Under the pieces are notes generated by a model. It had not been told where the DNA came from and did not search any database. It worked only from the letters and a program-made list of their open reading frames with translations. A DNA stretch of 64,000 nt, from NCBI RefSeq assembly GCF_014646015.1, contig NZ_BMMQ01000002.1, forward strand, positions 124,277 through 188,276. The letters run 5' to 3'. The stretch's first letter is position 1, and every line of letters begins with the position of its first letter. This stretch comes from Microbacterium nanhaiense (GTDB lineage: Bacteria > Actinomycetota > Actinomycetes > Actinomycetales > Microbacteriaceae). Position numbers and translations under genes: made by a program. Shown here piece after piece: positions 36,919-46,985 of this stretch.

Positions 36919-37151
36919 CAGGACTCGTCCTCCGCGGCGGCATCGGCGGCGGCGCGGGCGGCATCGAGGCGACGCTTCGCTCCGAGGAGCCATTCCTCGC
37001 AGCGTGCGGCGAGCGCCTCGCCGCGCTCCCACAGCGCGAGCGATTGTTCGAGGGACGCCGCCCCCTGCTCGAGTTCGGAAACGACACGGACGAGTTCGTC
37101 GCGGGCTTGCTCGAACGAGAGCTCCTGGACATCGGGGAGGGAAGCAGTCAT
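36918..37151 (-). CDS. xseB: Exodeoxyribonuclease VII small subunit
   Basis: 77 residues, two helices, with [43 protein letters not shown], the conserved XseB coiled coil that binds XseA. Starts 10 bp after the xseA stop. Confidence 0.93.
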   Translation of the reverse strand: MTASLPDVQELSFEQARDELVRVVSELEQGAASLEQSLALWERGEALAARCEEWLLGAKRRLDAARAAADAAAEDES

Positions 37152-37161
37152 CGTTCCTATC

Positions 37162-38454
37162 CTACTTTCGCGAAGGAGTGACAGCCGACGGCGTCGGACC
37201 GTGCGAGGTCGCCGCGATGGCTCCCTCGTCGAGGGTGAGGGTGAGTGCGGCGCCGTCGGGCGCCGACGCGGAGTTGCGCAGGATGGATCCGTCGTCGAGC
37301 TGCGCGATCGCGTAGCCGCGGGCCAGGGTGGACGCGGGCGAGAGCGCGCGGAGGGATGCGCGGAGCTCTCCCGTGCGGCGCTCGGCGCGCTCGAGGTTGC
37401 GCGCCATGAGTTCGCGGCCCCGCGACAGCGAGAGGAAGAGATCCTGCTGCCGCTGCCGGATCATCGAATCCGGGTCTCGAAGCGACGGGCGGGATCGGAT
37501 TTGCTCGAGCTGCTGGATCCCGTGCGAGATCTGTTGCTGCAGGCGCATGGTGAGACGAGAGCGCAGCTGCTCGATCAGCGCGCGCTGTTCGCCGACGTCG
37601 GGGACGACGCGCTTCGCCGCATCCGTGGGTGTCGAGGCACGAAGATCGGCGACGTCGTCGAGCAGCGGCCGGTCGTTCTCGTGTCCGATCGCGCTGACGA
37701 CGGGTGTTGAGGCGGCCGAGACGGCGCGCACCAGCTTCTCGTCGCTGAAGCCCAGCAGCGTCTGCGGGTCTCCGCCGCCGCGGGCGATGATGATGACGTC
37801 GACGTCGGGGTCGGCGTCGAGCTGCTCGAGCGCGGCGATGATCTCGGGGACGCTTCGATCGCCCTGCACCGTCGCGTGGATCGTTCGAAACTCGACCTGA
37901 GGCCAGCGGAGCTGTGCGTTGCGGAGGACGTCCTTCTCGGCGTCGGAGTTCGCGCCCGTGATGAGGCCGATGCGGGACGGCAGGAAGGGCAAGGCCTTCT
38001 TGCGCGAGGGATCGAACACCCCCTCCTTCTGGAGCTGGCGGCGCAGCCGTTCGAGGCGTTCGAGCTGGGCGCCGAGCCCCACGTGCTTCATCGCCGATAC
38101 CTGGAAGGAGAACGAACCGCGCTTGACGAAGTAGTCGGCCTTGAGGCACGCGATGACGTGGTCGCCCACGTGGAAGTCGTCGGTGAACTGTGCGACGACG
38201 TTCGACCAGATCTGCAGGCTGATCTGTGCGTCGGAGGTGAGGTCTTTCATGCCGCCGAAGACGTTGCGGCCGCGCACGTTCCACTGCGTAATCTCGCCCT
38301 CGACCCACACCGAGCCCCAGCGATCGATCGATGCCTTGATCGTCTGGTTGAGGCGCGCGACCGACGTGGGCTGATCGGGCCCCGAATCGCGCGGGGACAC
38401 CTGATCGCTGCTCGGCGCCTCGCCCGGGCCGTGAGTGGGCTGGAAAGTGGTCAC
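37162..38454 (-). CDS. xseA: Exodeoxyribonuclease VII large subunit
   Basis: 430 residues. An N-terminal OB fold (about 32-130) is followed by the catalytic domain with [36 protein letters not shown] and [27 protein letters not shown], then a long coiled coil (about 290-385). It degrades single-stranded DNA with XseB. The start is GTG 38454. It shares a 52-bp divergent promoter region with ispH. Confidence 0.95.
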   Translation of the reverse strand: MTTFQPTHGPGEAPSSDQVSPRDSGPDQPTSVARLNQTIKASIDRWGSVWVEGEITQWNVRGRNVFGGMKDLTSDAQISLQIWSNVVAQFTDDFHVGDHVIACLKADYFVKRGSFSFQVSAMKHVGLGAQLERLERLRRQLQKEGVFDPSRKKALPFLPSRIGLITGANSDAEKDVLRNAQLRWPQVEFRTIHATVQGDRSVPEIIAALEQLDADPDVDVIIIARGGGDPQTLLGFSDEKLVRAVSAASTPVVSAIGHENDRPLLDDVADLRASTPTDAAKRVVPDVGEQRALIEQLRSRLTMRLQQQISHGIQQLEQIRSRPSLRDPDSMIRQRQQDLFLSLSRGRELMARNLERAERRTGELRASLRALSPASTLARGYAIAQLDDGSILRNSASAPDGAALTLTLDEGAIAATSHGPTPSAVTPSRK

Positions 38455-38460
38455 GCATCT

Positions 38461-38466
38461 AGGCTA
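38461..38466 (-). promoter_or_regulatory. -10 box of xseA (leaderless)
   Basis: On the minus strand TAGCCT ends 6 bp before GTG 38454. Confidence 0.4.
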
Positions 38467-38494
38467 TTGCGGGCATCTGACAATCGAAGCCACG

Positions 38495-38500
38495 TACGCT
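38495..38500 (+). promoter_or_regulatory. -10 box of ispH (leaderless)
   Basis: TACGCT ends 6 bp before ATG 38507. With the xseA box 28 bp away on the other strand, the two promoters must overlap. Confidence 0.45.
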
Positions 38501-38506
38501 GGAGTC

Positions 38507-39547
38507 ATGAGTCAGACCGCCGTAGCCCTTCCCATTCCTCGCGTCCCGTCCCGGCGCGAGCGGCTGCAGGACCGCCCCGTTGACGGCACCAAGCGGATCC
38601 TCCTCGCGGCCCCCCGTGGGTACTGTGCGGGCGTGGACCGCGCCGTCATCACGGTCGAGAAGGCGCTGCAGCGCTACGGTGCGCCGGTGTACGTGCGCAA
38701 GCAGATCGTGCACAACATTCACGTTGTGCGTGAGCTCGAACAGCAGGGCGCGATCTTCGTCGAGGAGGTCGACGAGGTGCCGGAGGGCGCTCACGTCGTG
38801 TTCAGTGCGCACGGCGTCTCGCCGATGGTCGTCGATTCGGCCGCGCAGCGCGGCCTGCAGGCGATCGATGCGACGTGCCCGCTCGTGACGAAGGTGCACC
38901 GCGAGGCGAAGCGGTTCGCGCGCGACGACTTCCACATTCTCCTCGTCGGGCATGAGGGTCACGAAGAGGTCGAGGGTACGGCGGGCGAGGCGCCCGACAA
39001 CGTGACGATCGTGAACAACCCGGAGGAAGCCGACACGATCGAGGTCGAGGATCCGTCGAAGCTCGTTTGGCTGTCGCAGACGACGCTTTCGGTCGACGAG
39101 ACGATGGAGACCGTCAACCGCCTCCGCGCGCGGTTCCCGGAACTGCAGGATCCGCCGTCGGACGACATCTGCTACGCGACCCAGAACCGTCAGGTCGCGA
39201 TCAAGAAGGTCGCGGAGGGCGCGGACCTCGTCATCGTCGTCGGTTCGGCGAACTCGTCGAACAGCGTCCGACTCGTGGAGGTCGCGCTTCAGTACGGTGC
39301 CAAGGCGGCGTACCGCATCGACTATCCGGACGAGGTGCGCCAGGAGTGGCTCGAGGGCGTCAGGACGATCGGCATCACGAGCGGCGCGAGCGTTCCCGAC
39401 GTGCTCGTGCAGGAGCTGATGCGCGAGCTCGCGCACGCGGGCTACGGCGAGGTGGAAGAGGTCCGCACGGCCGAGGAGGACCTGATCTTCTCGTTGCCGA
39501 AGGAGCTACGCGACGGTCCGCGCGGCGGACGCCGGAGCCAGGCATGA
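38507..39547 (+). CDS. ispH: 4-hydroxy-3-methylbut-2-enyl diphosphate reductase
   Basis: 346 residues. Last enzyme of the MEP isoprenoid pathway, making IPP and DMAPP. The three [4Fe-4S] cysteines are Cys40, Cys124 and Cys222; Glu156 in EEVEGTAG corresponds to the proton-relay Glu of E. coli. SANSSNS binds the diphosphate. ATG 38507 is preferred to an upstream ATG inside the divergent promoter. Its 4-bp overlap (ATGA) with the next gene implies co-translation. Confidence 0.96.
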   Translation: MSQTAVALPIPRVPSRRERLQDRPVDGTKRILLAAPRGYCAGVDRAVITVEKALQRYGAPVYVRKQIVHNIHVVRELEQQGAIFVEEVDEVPEGAHVVFSAHGVSPMVVDSAAQRGLQAIDATCPLVTKVHREAKRFARDDFHILLVGHEGHEEVEGTAGEAPDNVTIVNNPEEADTIEVEDPSKLVWLSQTTLSVDETMETVNRLRARFPELQDPPSDDICYATQNRQVAIKKVAEGADLVIVVGSANSSNSVRLVEVALQYGAKAAYRIDYPDEVRQEWLEGVRTIGITSGASVPDVLVQELMRELAHAGYGEVEEVRTAEEDLIFSLPKELRDGPRGGRRSQA

Positions 39548-40101
39548 GCGACGAGCGGCCCCGCCCCCAGTTCGGCGCCTATGCCAGTTCCGACGAGCAG
39601 CTTGCGCGCAGCGGCCAGGCACCGCAGAGGCACGTATCGGATCCCGCCCTCGTGCCGCGCGACATGCCACCCGAGGACCCGGCAACTCCGCGCCGACCGG
39701 GTCAGCGCGAGCCCGTGGGGCAGGGAACCCTGATCGACCGTGTCGTGACGATCGCGATGATGGCGTTCGGCCTCTACTCGATCATCGGTGGGATCCGCGT
39801 CTACACGGATCCGTACGCGCTCGCCGCGGCGATCGGAATGGACGGCCTCGAGCTCAGCGACGCCGGCGCCCTCCGTACCGCGGGCGTCGTCGCGATCGTC
39901 GTGATGCTGCTCGGTTGGGCTGGCACGGTGTGGCTGTTGTGGCGCCGACACACGCGCCGAAAGTCGATGTGGTGGATCGCCCTGATCGCCGGCGTCGTCT
40001 TCACGTTCGTCGGCGCGCTGATCGTCGCGGTCGCGTTCGCCATGGATCCGGCCGTGCTCGAGCGATTCGCCTCGATGCAGGGGATCGAGCTTCCGGAGTA
40101 G
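39544..40101 (+). CDS. DUF6264-like membrane protein
   Basis: 185 residues. A polar, Pro-rich N-terminus (about 1-65) precedes three transmembrane helices (about 68-88, 110-133, 142-165). From memory it resembles the Microbacteriaceae DUF6264 family that accompanies ispH; unverified. The ATG overlaps the ispH stop. Function unknown. Confidence 0.75.
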   Translation: MSDERPRPQFGAYASSDEQLARSGQAPQRHVSDPALVPRDMPPEDPATPRRPGQREPVGQGTLIDRVVTIAMMAFGLYSIIGGIRVYTDPYALAAAIGMDGLELSDAGALRTAGVVAIVVMLLGWAGTVWLLWRRHTRRKSMWWIALIAGVVFTFVGALIVAVAFAMDPAVLERFASMQGIELPE

Positions 40102-40110
40102 CTTTTCGCT

Positions 40111-40162
40111 CCGACGGCGATGGCCCCCGGATCCGTGAGGATCCGGGGGCCATCGCCGTCGG
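40111..40162. terminator. Bidirectional terminator between the DUF6264-like gene and fbaA
   Basis: A perfect 24-bp stem (40111-40134 with 40139-40162), loop GTGA, the longest uninterrupted hairpin in the window. Confidence 0.88.
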
Positions 40163-40167
40163 GCGCC

Positions 40168-41199
<1,032 letters not shown>

Positions 41200-41287
41200 G
41201 GTGCGTCTCCTTACGGATAGCGGTGTTGGGGTTCCAGCCTATTCTCTGCGTGCCGTTGGGGGAATTCGAGGGCGAGCGCGTCGTGCT

Positions 41288-41360
41288 GAAACGTCTCATT
41301 TCTCGAAAATCTTAAAAAGCGGGATTCCTTCACTCGGCACGGGGGAGAAATGGGCGTTTC
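41288..41360. promoter_or_regulatory. Large inverted repeat in the fbaA-glpX divergent region
   Basis: GAAACG-TCT-CATTTCTC (41288-41304) is mirrored by GAGAAATG-GG-CGTTTC (41345-41360), 40 bp apart. The right arm ends at the expected -35 position of glpX. Two half-sites bound by one protein, or a DNA loop, could coordinate aldolase and FBPase. Confidence 0.4.
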
Positions 41361-41377
41361 TTGCGAAGGATTCTGGC

Positions 41378-41383
41378 TACTGT
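41378..41383 (+). promoter_or_regulatory. -10 box of glpX (leaderless)
   Basis: TACTGT ends 7 bp before ATG 41391. Confidence 0.45.
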
Positions 41384-41390
41384 CGAAGTC

Positions 41391-42392
41391 ATGACGGCTG
41401 ATCACGAGATCCACGACACCGACGACCTAATCCCCCTGACGCCCGACCGCAACATTGCGCTCGAACTCGTTCGCGCGACGGAAGCCGCCTCGATCCGGTC
41501 CGTGCCGTTCATCGGGCGCGGTCAGAAGGAGCTCGCCGACGGCGCCGCCGTCGACGCCATGCGCGCATTCCTCACCACGGTGGAGTTCGACGGTCGGATC
41601 GTGATCGGTGAGGGCGAGAAGGACAACGCGCCGATGCTGTTCAACGGCGAGCACGTGGGCACGGGTCGGGGCCGTTCGTATGACATTGCCGTTGACCCGA
41701 TCGACGGCACGACGCTGACGGCCGAGGGGCGCAACAACGCCCTGAGCGTGATCGCGATGTCCGACCGGGGGACGATGCTCGACGCGTCGAGCGTGTTCTA
41801 CATGGACAAGCTCGTGACCGGCCCGGCGGGCGTGGGCGTCGTCGACATCCGACTGCCCGTTCAGGAGAACATTCGTCTGCTCGCGAAGGCGCTGGGCAAG
41901 CCGGTGGAAGAGATGGTGGTGTCGGTCCTGAACCGTCCGCGTCACCAGCAGCTCATCGCCGACATTCGTTCGACGGGTGCCGGAACGCGCCTCATGAGCG
42001 ACGGCGACGTCGCGGGCGGCATCAACGCCGCGCGTCACGACGCACGCACCGACATGTGTGTCGGCGTCGGTGGAAGCCCGGAGGGCATCGTGACGACGTG
42101 TGCGATCAAGGCTCTCGGCGGTCACATTCAGGGCCGGATGTGGCCGCGCGACGACGACGAGCGCCAGCGGGGCATCGACGCGGGGCTGCCCATGGATGAC
42201 GTGCTCGAGGCCGAGGATCTGGTCAAGGGCAATAACACGATCTTCGTCGCCACGGGCGTGACCGACGGCGCGCTCGTCGCGGGCGTCAAGCGTCAGGGCG
42301 GGTATCTGTACACCGAGAGCGTCGTGCTGCGCGGGCACTCGGGAACTCTGCGCCGAATTTCGAGCGATCACCTCGAGTCGAAGTGGCTGTGA
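41391..42392 (+). CDS. glpX: Fructose-1,6-bisphosphatase, class II
   Basis: 333 residues. Metal and substrate motifs GEGEKDNAPMLFNGE (about 73-87) and VDPIDGTTLT (101-110) are intact. It is the gluconeogenic phosphatase in actinobacteria, opposing phosphofructokinase, and lies opposite fbaA that uses the same sugar phosphate. ATG 41391 is chosen over an in-frame ATG 30 bp upstream from the promoter and the family N-terminus. Confidence 0.95.
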   Translation: MTADHEIHDTDDLIPLTPDRNIALELVRATEAASIRSVPFIGRGQKELADGAAVDAMRAFLTTVEFDGRIVIGEGEKDNAPMLFNGEHVGTGRGRSYDIAVDPIDGTTLTAEGRNNALSVIAMSDRGTMLDASSVFYMDKLVTGPAGVGVVDIRLPVQENIRLLAKALGKPVEEMVVSVLNRPRHQQLIADIRSTGAGTRLMSDGDVAGGINAARHDARTDMCVGVGGSPEGIVTTCAIKALGGHIQGRMWPRDDDERQRGIDAGLPMDDVLEAEDLVKGNNTIFVATGVTDGALVAGVKRQGGYLYTESVVLRGHSGTLRRISSDHLESKWL

Positions 42393-42404
42393 CGCTTCGC
42401 GTGA

Positions 42405-42410
42405 GATAAT
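42405..42410 (+). promoter_or_regulatory. -10 box of the 42417 gene (leaderless)
   Basis: GATAAT ends 6 bp before ATG 42417. Confidence 0.45.
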
Positions 42411-42416
42411 CGGGGC

Positions 42417-42617
42417 ATGACGCAAGCCTCGGAGAAGTCTGCTTCGGATGGAGCGCGCGCGGTCGTAGCCGATGCGCAGGATCCGGCACGCCGTCCCGAC
42501 GTGCTCTTTCGCGTGCGGCGCCCGGCCGGTACCGAGCCGAGCGTGTGGTGGTCGATCGGCGGTTTCGTCGTCGTCGCGGCCGGCATCCTGTTGTCGCTCA
42601 ACTGGCTTCCGGGCTGA
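42417..42617 (+). CDS. Small single-pass membrane protein
   Basis: 66 residues: polar N-terminus and one C-terminal hydrophobic helix (about 44-63) ending NWLPG. No family recognised. The leaderless promoter in front supports it being real. Its last 20 bp overlap the end of the convergent rmuC gene. Confidence 0.6.
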   Translation: MTQASEKSASDGARAVVADAQDPARRPDVLFRVRRPAGTEPSVWWSIGGFVVVAAGILLSLNWLPG

Positions 42618-43815
42618 GTTCGGCACTCAGCAGTTCCGGCGCGGACACGCGTCGCACGGGGGTGTCGATCGTCTTCGGAGCTCGCGTGCTTTCGAGCTTC
42701 GATGCGTCGATGCCGGGGAACTTGCGCGCCGTGACGAGGACGCGCGATTCGAGCGAACCCACGAGACCGTTGTAAGAGTCGATGGTTCGCTCGATCGCGC
42801 GGCGCATGTCATCGGCCTTGCCGGCGAGTGCGCCGAGGCGTTCGTACAGCTGGTTCCCCAGGTCGAATAGCGTCTTCGCCTCGGACGACACCTCCTGCTG
42901 AGACCACGAGTACGCCACGGTTTTCAGCACGGCCCACAGGTTGACGGGCGAGGCGAGCGCCACCCGCTTGGCGAAGGCATACTCGAGCAGCCCAGGATCC
43001 TCCGCGAGTGCCGCCGACAGCACCGACTCGCTGGGGATGAAGCACACGACGAATTCCGGACTCGCATCGAGGCCCGCCCAGTAGGCCTTCTTCGCGAGGG
43101 CGTCGATGTGCGCGCGCACCGCCTTGACGTGCCTCTGCATGAGTTCGGCGCGCCGCGCCGCGTCATCGCCGGTCGCCGTCGTGGGGATCGCCTCGGCATC
43201 CAGAAACGCCGCGAGGGGCGCCTTCGCGTCGACCGCGATCGACGTGCCGCCCGGAAGATGCACGAGCATGTCCGGCCTGCCCGACCCCGCGTCGGACGAG
43301 ATCGATGATTGCTCATCGAAGTCGACCCGGGCGATGAGGCCCGCGGACTCGACAATGCGTCGCAGCTGCGTCTCCCCCCACACTCCTCGCGTCGTGTTGG
43401 AGCGCAGGGCCCCCGCGAGTTGCTCGGTCGTCGCGCGCAACTGCTGGTCGAGGGCGTGTGCGGCGCGGAGCTGCTCCGAGACCTGCCCGAACTGCTCGGT
43501 CCGTTCGCGCTGCATCTCGTCGACGCGTTGTTGCATGCGCTGCAGCGACTCGCGGACGGGGGAGAGGGCCTGCATCACCGCGCTATCGCGCTGGGCGCGG
43601 AGCGTTTGTTCCTGGCGCTCTGCTCGGTCGCGTTCGGCGGCCTCTCGCGCGCGCTGCTCGGACCGCTCGAGCGCCTCGCGAAGCGCGGCGGCCTCCGCGG
43701 TCGCTCGTGCCGCCTCCGCCTCGGATCCGGTGGTGCGCGCTGCGCGCGCGAACCACCCGATCGCCGCGCCGGCGGCCACCCCGATCAGCACCATGAGGAT
43801 CCAGAAAAACTCCAT
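42598..43815 (-). CDS. rmuC: DNA recombination protein RmuC homologue
   Basis: 405 residues. One N-terminal transmembrane helix (about 4-24), a long coiled coil (about 30-145), then the RmuC domain with RGVWGETQLRRIVESAGL, GRPDMLVHLPGG, VDAKAPLAAFLDA and FVVCFIPSESVLSAAL, a restriction-endonuclease-like fold. In E. coli it limits inversions at short inverted repeats. Convergent overlap with the 42417 gene. Confidence 0.9.
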   Translation of the reverse strand: MEFFWILMVLIGVAAGAAIGWFARAARTTGSEAEAARATAEAAALREALERSEQRAREAAERDRAERQEQTLRAQRDSAVMQALSPVRESLQRMQQRVDEMQRERTEQFGQVSEQLRAAHALDQQLRATTEQLAGALRSNTTRGVWGETQLRRIVESAGLIARVDFDEQSSISSDAGSGRPDMLVHLPGGTSIAVDAKAPLAAFLDAEAIPTTATGDDAARRAELMQRHVKAVRAHIDALAKKAYWAGLDASPEFVVCFIPSESVLSAALAEDPGLLEYAFAKRVALASPVNLWAVLKTVAYSWSQQEVSSEAKTLFDLGNQLYERLGALAGKADDMRRAIERTIDSYNGLVGSLESRVLVTARKFPGIDASKLESTRAPKTIDTPVRRVSAPELLSAELSPEAS

Positions 43816-43838
43816 GGATCCACTTTCTTCCGAACCAC

Positions 43839-43869
43839 TGACAAACGAAGCAGGTCGCCCGGATAGAAT
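43839..43869 (+). promoter_or_regulatory. Promoter of ychF (leaderless, GTG start)
   Basis: CTGACA (43839-43844) and TAGAAT (43864-43869) are 19 bp apart; the -10 ends 8 bp before GTG 43878. Confidence 0.45.
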
Positions 43870-43877
43870 CGACTCCC

Positions 43878-44951
43878 GTGGCTCTGACTATCGGCATCGT
43901 AGGACTTCCCAACGTGGGCAAGTCGACCCTGTTCAACGCTCTCACCGAGAACGACGTTCTCGCGGCGAACTACCCGTTCGCAACGATCGAGCCGAACGTC
44001 GGGGTCGTCGAGCTTCCGGATCCGCGTCTGGACCGTCTCGCGGAGATCTTCGGATCGCAGAAGATTCTTCCCGCGCCCGTGTCGTTCGTCGACATCGCCG
44101 GAATCGTGCGCGGCGCGAGCGAGGGTGAGGGCCTCGGCAACCAGTTCCTCGCGAACATCCGCGAGGCAGACGCGATCGCCCAGGTCGTGCGAGGGTTCAC
44201 CGACAGCGACGTCACCCACGTCGACGGCAAGGTTGACCCGCACAGCGACATGGAGACGATCAACACCGAGCTGATCCTCGCCGACATGCAGACCCTCGAG
44301 AAGGCGGTTCCGCGTCTCGAGAAGGAAGTCAAGGGCAAGAAGGCCGACCCGGCCGTGCTGGAGGCCGCGAAGGAAGCGCTGTCGATCCTCGAGACCGGCA
44401 AGACCCTGTTCCAGGCCGGCTTCGACACGACCCCGATTCGGGAGCTCGGCCTGCTCACGGCCAAGCCGACCCTCTTCGTGTTCAACGTCGACGAGGGCGT
44501 GCTCACCGACGAGGCGCGCATGAACGAGCTGCGCGAGCTCGTCGCCCCCGCCAAGGCCGTCTTCCTCGACGCGAAGGTCGAGTCGGAGCTCGTCGGCATG
44601 GACAAGGACGAGGCGCTCGAGCTGCTTCAGGCGCTCGGGCAGCAGGAATCCGGCCTCGACCAGCTCGCCCGCGTGGGCTTCGAGACGCTCGGCCTGCAGA
44701 CCTACCTGACGGCGGGCCCGAAGGAGGCGCGCGCCTGGACGATCCGCAAGGGCGCGACCGCACCACAGGCCGCGGGCGTGATCCACACCGACTTCGAGCG
44801 CGGCTTCATCAAGGCCGAGATCGTGTCATTCGCCGACCTCGACGAGCACGGCAGCATGGCCGAGGCCAAGGCCGCGGGTCGCGTGCGCATGGAGGGCAAG
44901 GACTACGTCATGGCCGATGGGGACGTGGTGGAATTTAGATTTTCGGTCTAA
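43878..44951 (+). CDS. ychF: Redox-regulated ATPase YchF (Obg family)
   Basis: 357 residues. Walker A GLPNVGKS (9-16). The base-specificity motif is NVDE, not NKxD, which in this subfamily gives ATP instead of GTP binding. A coiled coil (about 125-205) and the C-terminal TGS domain (about 275-355) complete the protein. Ribosome-associated; linked to oxidative stress. It is the last clearly core gene before the accessory region. Confidence 0.96.
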   Translation: MALTIGIVGLPNVGKSTLFNALTENDVLAANYPFATIEPNVGVVELPDPRLDRLAEIFGSQKILPAPVSFVDIAGIVRGASEGEGLGNQFLANIREADAIAQVVRGFTDSDVTHVDGKVDPHSDMETINTELILADMQTLEKAVPRLEKEVKGKKADPAVLEAAKEALSILETGKTLFQAGFDTTPIRELGLLTAKPTLFVFNVDEGVLTDEARMNELRELVAPAKAVFLDAKVESELVGMDKDEALELLQALGQQESGLDQLARVGFETLGLQTYLTAGPKEARAWTIRKGATAPQAAGVIHTDFERGFIKAEIVSFADLDEHGSMAEAKAAGRVRMEGKDYVMADGDVVEFRFSV

Positions 44952-44970
44952 CGTCTAGCACGCGTGGGAA

Positions 44971-45750
44971 TCATGCAGGTTCGTTGGGATTCGAATCGCG
45001 TGCGAAGCGTCTGGCTTTGACCTGCTCCGGGGAGAGCTTGTTGCGAAACGCTGACCAGCGCGTGCGGCGATCTCCGCCAATAACGTGGTCTCGACCCTCG
45101 AAAAGAGCGTCGACGCCCAGCTTCGCGACGAGTTCGGGGTCGTTCTTCCATGAGTTGTCGCCGAACTTCGTCTTCTGCATGCCAGCACGGTCGTGGAACT
45201 CAGTGGCCGTCGCTCCGGGGAGGAGCGCGGTGACGGAGACGTCGTGCTCGCGCATTTCTTCGCGTAGGCCTTGAGCGAAGCTGTACATGAACGCTCGCGT
45301 GGGTCCGTAGATGGATTCGTAGGGTGTGGGTGTGGTCGCGGACATCGAGGTGGTGATGAGGATGCGGCCCGAGCGCCGCCCGGCCATCGCGCGGGCGATA
45401 TGCTTGGCGAGGATGACCTGCGAGGTGACGTTGAGCGCGAGCAGGCGCAGCTCGTCTTCGAGGTCGGTGTCGATGAATGCTCCGCCTAGGCTTGCGCCGG
45501 CGTTGAGAACAGCGACGTCGAGGGAACGATTCATCTGTTCGAATTGCCGCCACAGACCGTCAACCTGATTGCGATCGGTGAGATCCGCACGCAGCGGCAT
45601 AACCGACACACCCGGCAGTCGTTTCGGAAGCTCGAGGATTCGCTCGCTGGCACCAACTCCAACGATGTCGTATTCGCGGGCAGCGAGCTGTTCCGCGATG
45701 CGAAAGCCGATGCCGGAGGAAGCTCCGGTGATGAGCGCAGTCTGCGTCAT
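44971..45750 (-). CDS. Short-chain dehydrogenase/reductase, atypical YxxxR active site
   Basis: 259 residues. Rossmann motif TGASSGIG (8-15) and NAG (83-85) are intact. The catalytic Tyr148 is followed by Arg152 where SDRs almost always have Lys (YxxxK), so hydride-transfer chemistry may be changed. The C-terminus is basic. It starts one base inside the stop of the regulator fragment (TAATG), so it was part of that operon. Specific substrate unknown. Confidence 0.85.
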   Translation of the reverse strand: MTQTALITGASSGIGFRIAEQLAAREYDIVGVGASERILELPKRLPGVSVMPLRADLTDRNQVDGLWRQFEQMNRSLDVAVLNAGASLGGAFIDTDLEDELRLLALNVTSQVILAKHIARAMAGRRSGRILITTSMSATTPTPYESIYGPTRAFMYSFAQGLREEMREHDVSVTALLPGATATEFHDRAGMQKTKFGDNSWKNDPELVAKLGVDALFEGRDHVIGGDRRTRWSAFRNKLSPEQVKARRFARDSNPNEPA

Positions 45751-46358
45751 TATGCGGTCCTGTCTGTGGAGGTATCTGAGACGCTCCGCGACCGGGTTGA
45801 TTCTTCGGCATTGTCTCGTGCGACGCCCCTGGACTTCTCGGTGGCGCGCCAAGCCCCGAGCAGTCGGAGCGCTTCGGACGAGGCCGCGTCTGCCGCGGAG
45901 TAGACGAACAGGGTCTGGGTCGCGACGTCGGGGACGGTGAATGCCTCCCAGTTGATCGTGAGGCGACCGGCGACGGGGTGCGCGAATCGCTTTGTTCCTG
46001 ATGTGCGGCCCTGCGGGTTCGGTCGCGCCCACCACGCGGCAAACTCCTGGCTGGCGGTAGCCAGCTCTCCCACGAGGGCTGCGATCGAGGGGTCCTTCGG
46101 GTGGGCGCTGGCTTCCAGTTGCAGCACGCCGACCATCTCAGAGGCGACAGTCTCCCAGTCAACATAGAGATCACGAACGCCTGGTCCAGTGAGGATCCAG
46201 CGCAGCAGATTGCGGTCATCGGCGTCACGCGCGGGAAAGTCCTCCAGCAATGCCCATGCGAGTTCGTTGCCCGCCAGCACCTCCATGCGCGACCCGAGCA
46301 AGAACGATGGCTGGTTCTCGAAGCCGTCGATCATGCGACGGATCCCTGGGCGGACGAT
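45750..46358 (-). pseudogene. Transcriptional regulator of the XRE-MmyB type, N-terminal HTH lost
   Basis: About 203 residues remain and match only the MmyB-like ligand-binding half: VRPGIRRMIDGFENQPSFLLGSRMEVLAGNE to LGAWRATEK. The helix-turn-helix of about 90 residues that should precede it is absent; upstream of about 46358 the frame runs antisense to an SDR fragment. Without the HTH it cannot bind DNA as a normal family member. Such regulators usually lie divergent to an SDR gene, which is what is found here, with both 5' ends deleted. Confidence 0.8.
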
Positions 46359-46374
46359 GGCTGTGTTCTCCTCG

Positions 46375-46860
46375 GTGCTGCCCGGTATGCGTGAGCGCCG
46401 GTCCGGCACGATCCTCAACGTGTCTTCCGTGGGCGGTGTCCGTTCCTTCCCCGCGGTCGGCTGGTACAACGCTTCCAAGTTCGCTGTCGAAGGCCTCTCG
46501 GAAGCCCTCGATCTCGAGGCTGAGCCGTTGGGAATTCGAGTGGTGCTCGTCGAGCCGAGCGGCTTCGCCACCGACTGGGCAGGCAACTCGGCCGCAGAGG
46601 TCACACCTGAGAAGGAGATCGCCGACTACGCTCCGACCGCTGGAGCGAACCGCCAGTCGTTCCGCGACAACGTGGGCAAGGAGCCCGGCGACCCTCTGCT
46701 TGCCGCGCAAGCGATCGTCGACGTCGCACACGAGATCGCCCCACCGAAGCGTCTGCCGCTGGGCAACTTCGCCTATGACGGCATCCTCGAGAAGTTCGAC
46801 GCTGTCCGTGCCGACATCGCCGCCCGCGAGAGCGTCAGCCGCGGCGCGGATCGCGCTTGA
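46375..46860 (+). pseudogene. Short-chain dehydrogenase, N-terminal half lost
   Basis: About 161 residues of an SDR C-terminal part: VLPGMRERRSGTILNVSSVGG, the catalytic YNASKFA (YxxxK intact) and EPSGFATDWAG. The NAD(P)-binding TGxxxGIG half is missing. An in-frame ATG at 46357 could still give a 167-residue product, which could not bind cofactor normally. Joined head to head to the broken regulator at 46359-46374. Confidence 0.82.
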
Positions 46861-46985
46861 GCATTCGACGACGGCACGAGCGACCTTGACGGCCGCATAA
46901 CCGATGCCGTGCGACGGGACGGCGGAGCTCATGCTTCGTCGTCCCGTTCCGTGCGCCCCCGACAGCAGAAAGTGCTCTTTATCAA
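46861..46985. other. Intergenic stretch before the MATE gene
   Basis: A hairpin ACGGGACG (46914-46921) with CGTCCCGT (46940-46947) may terminate the SDR remnant. No clear promoter or ribosome-binding site for the MATE gene is visible. Confidence 0.4.
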
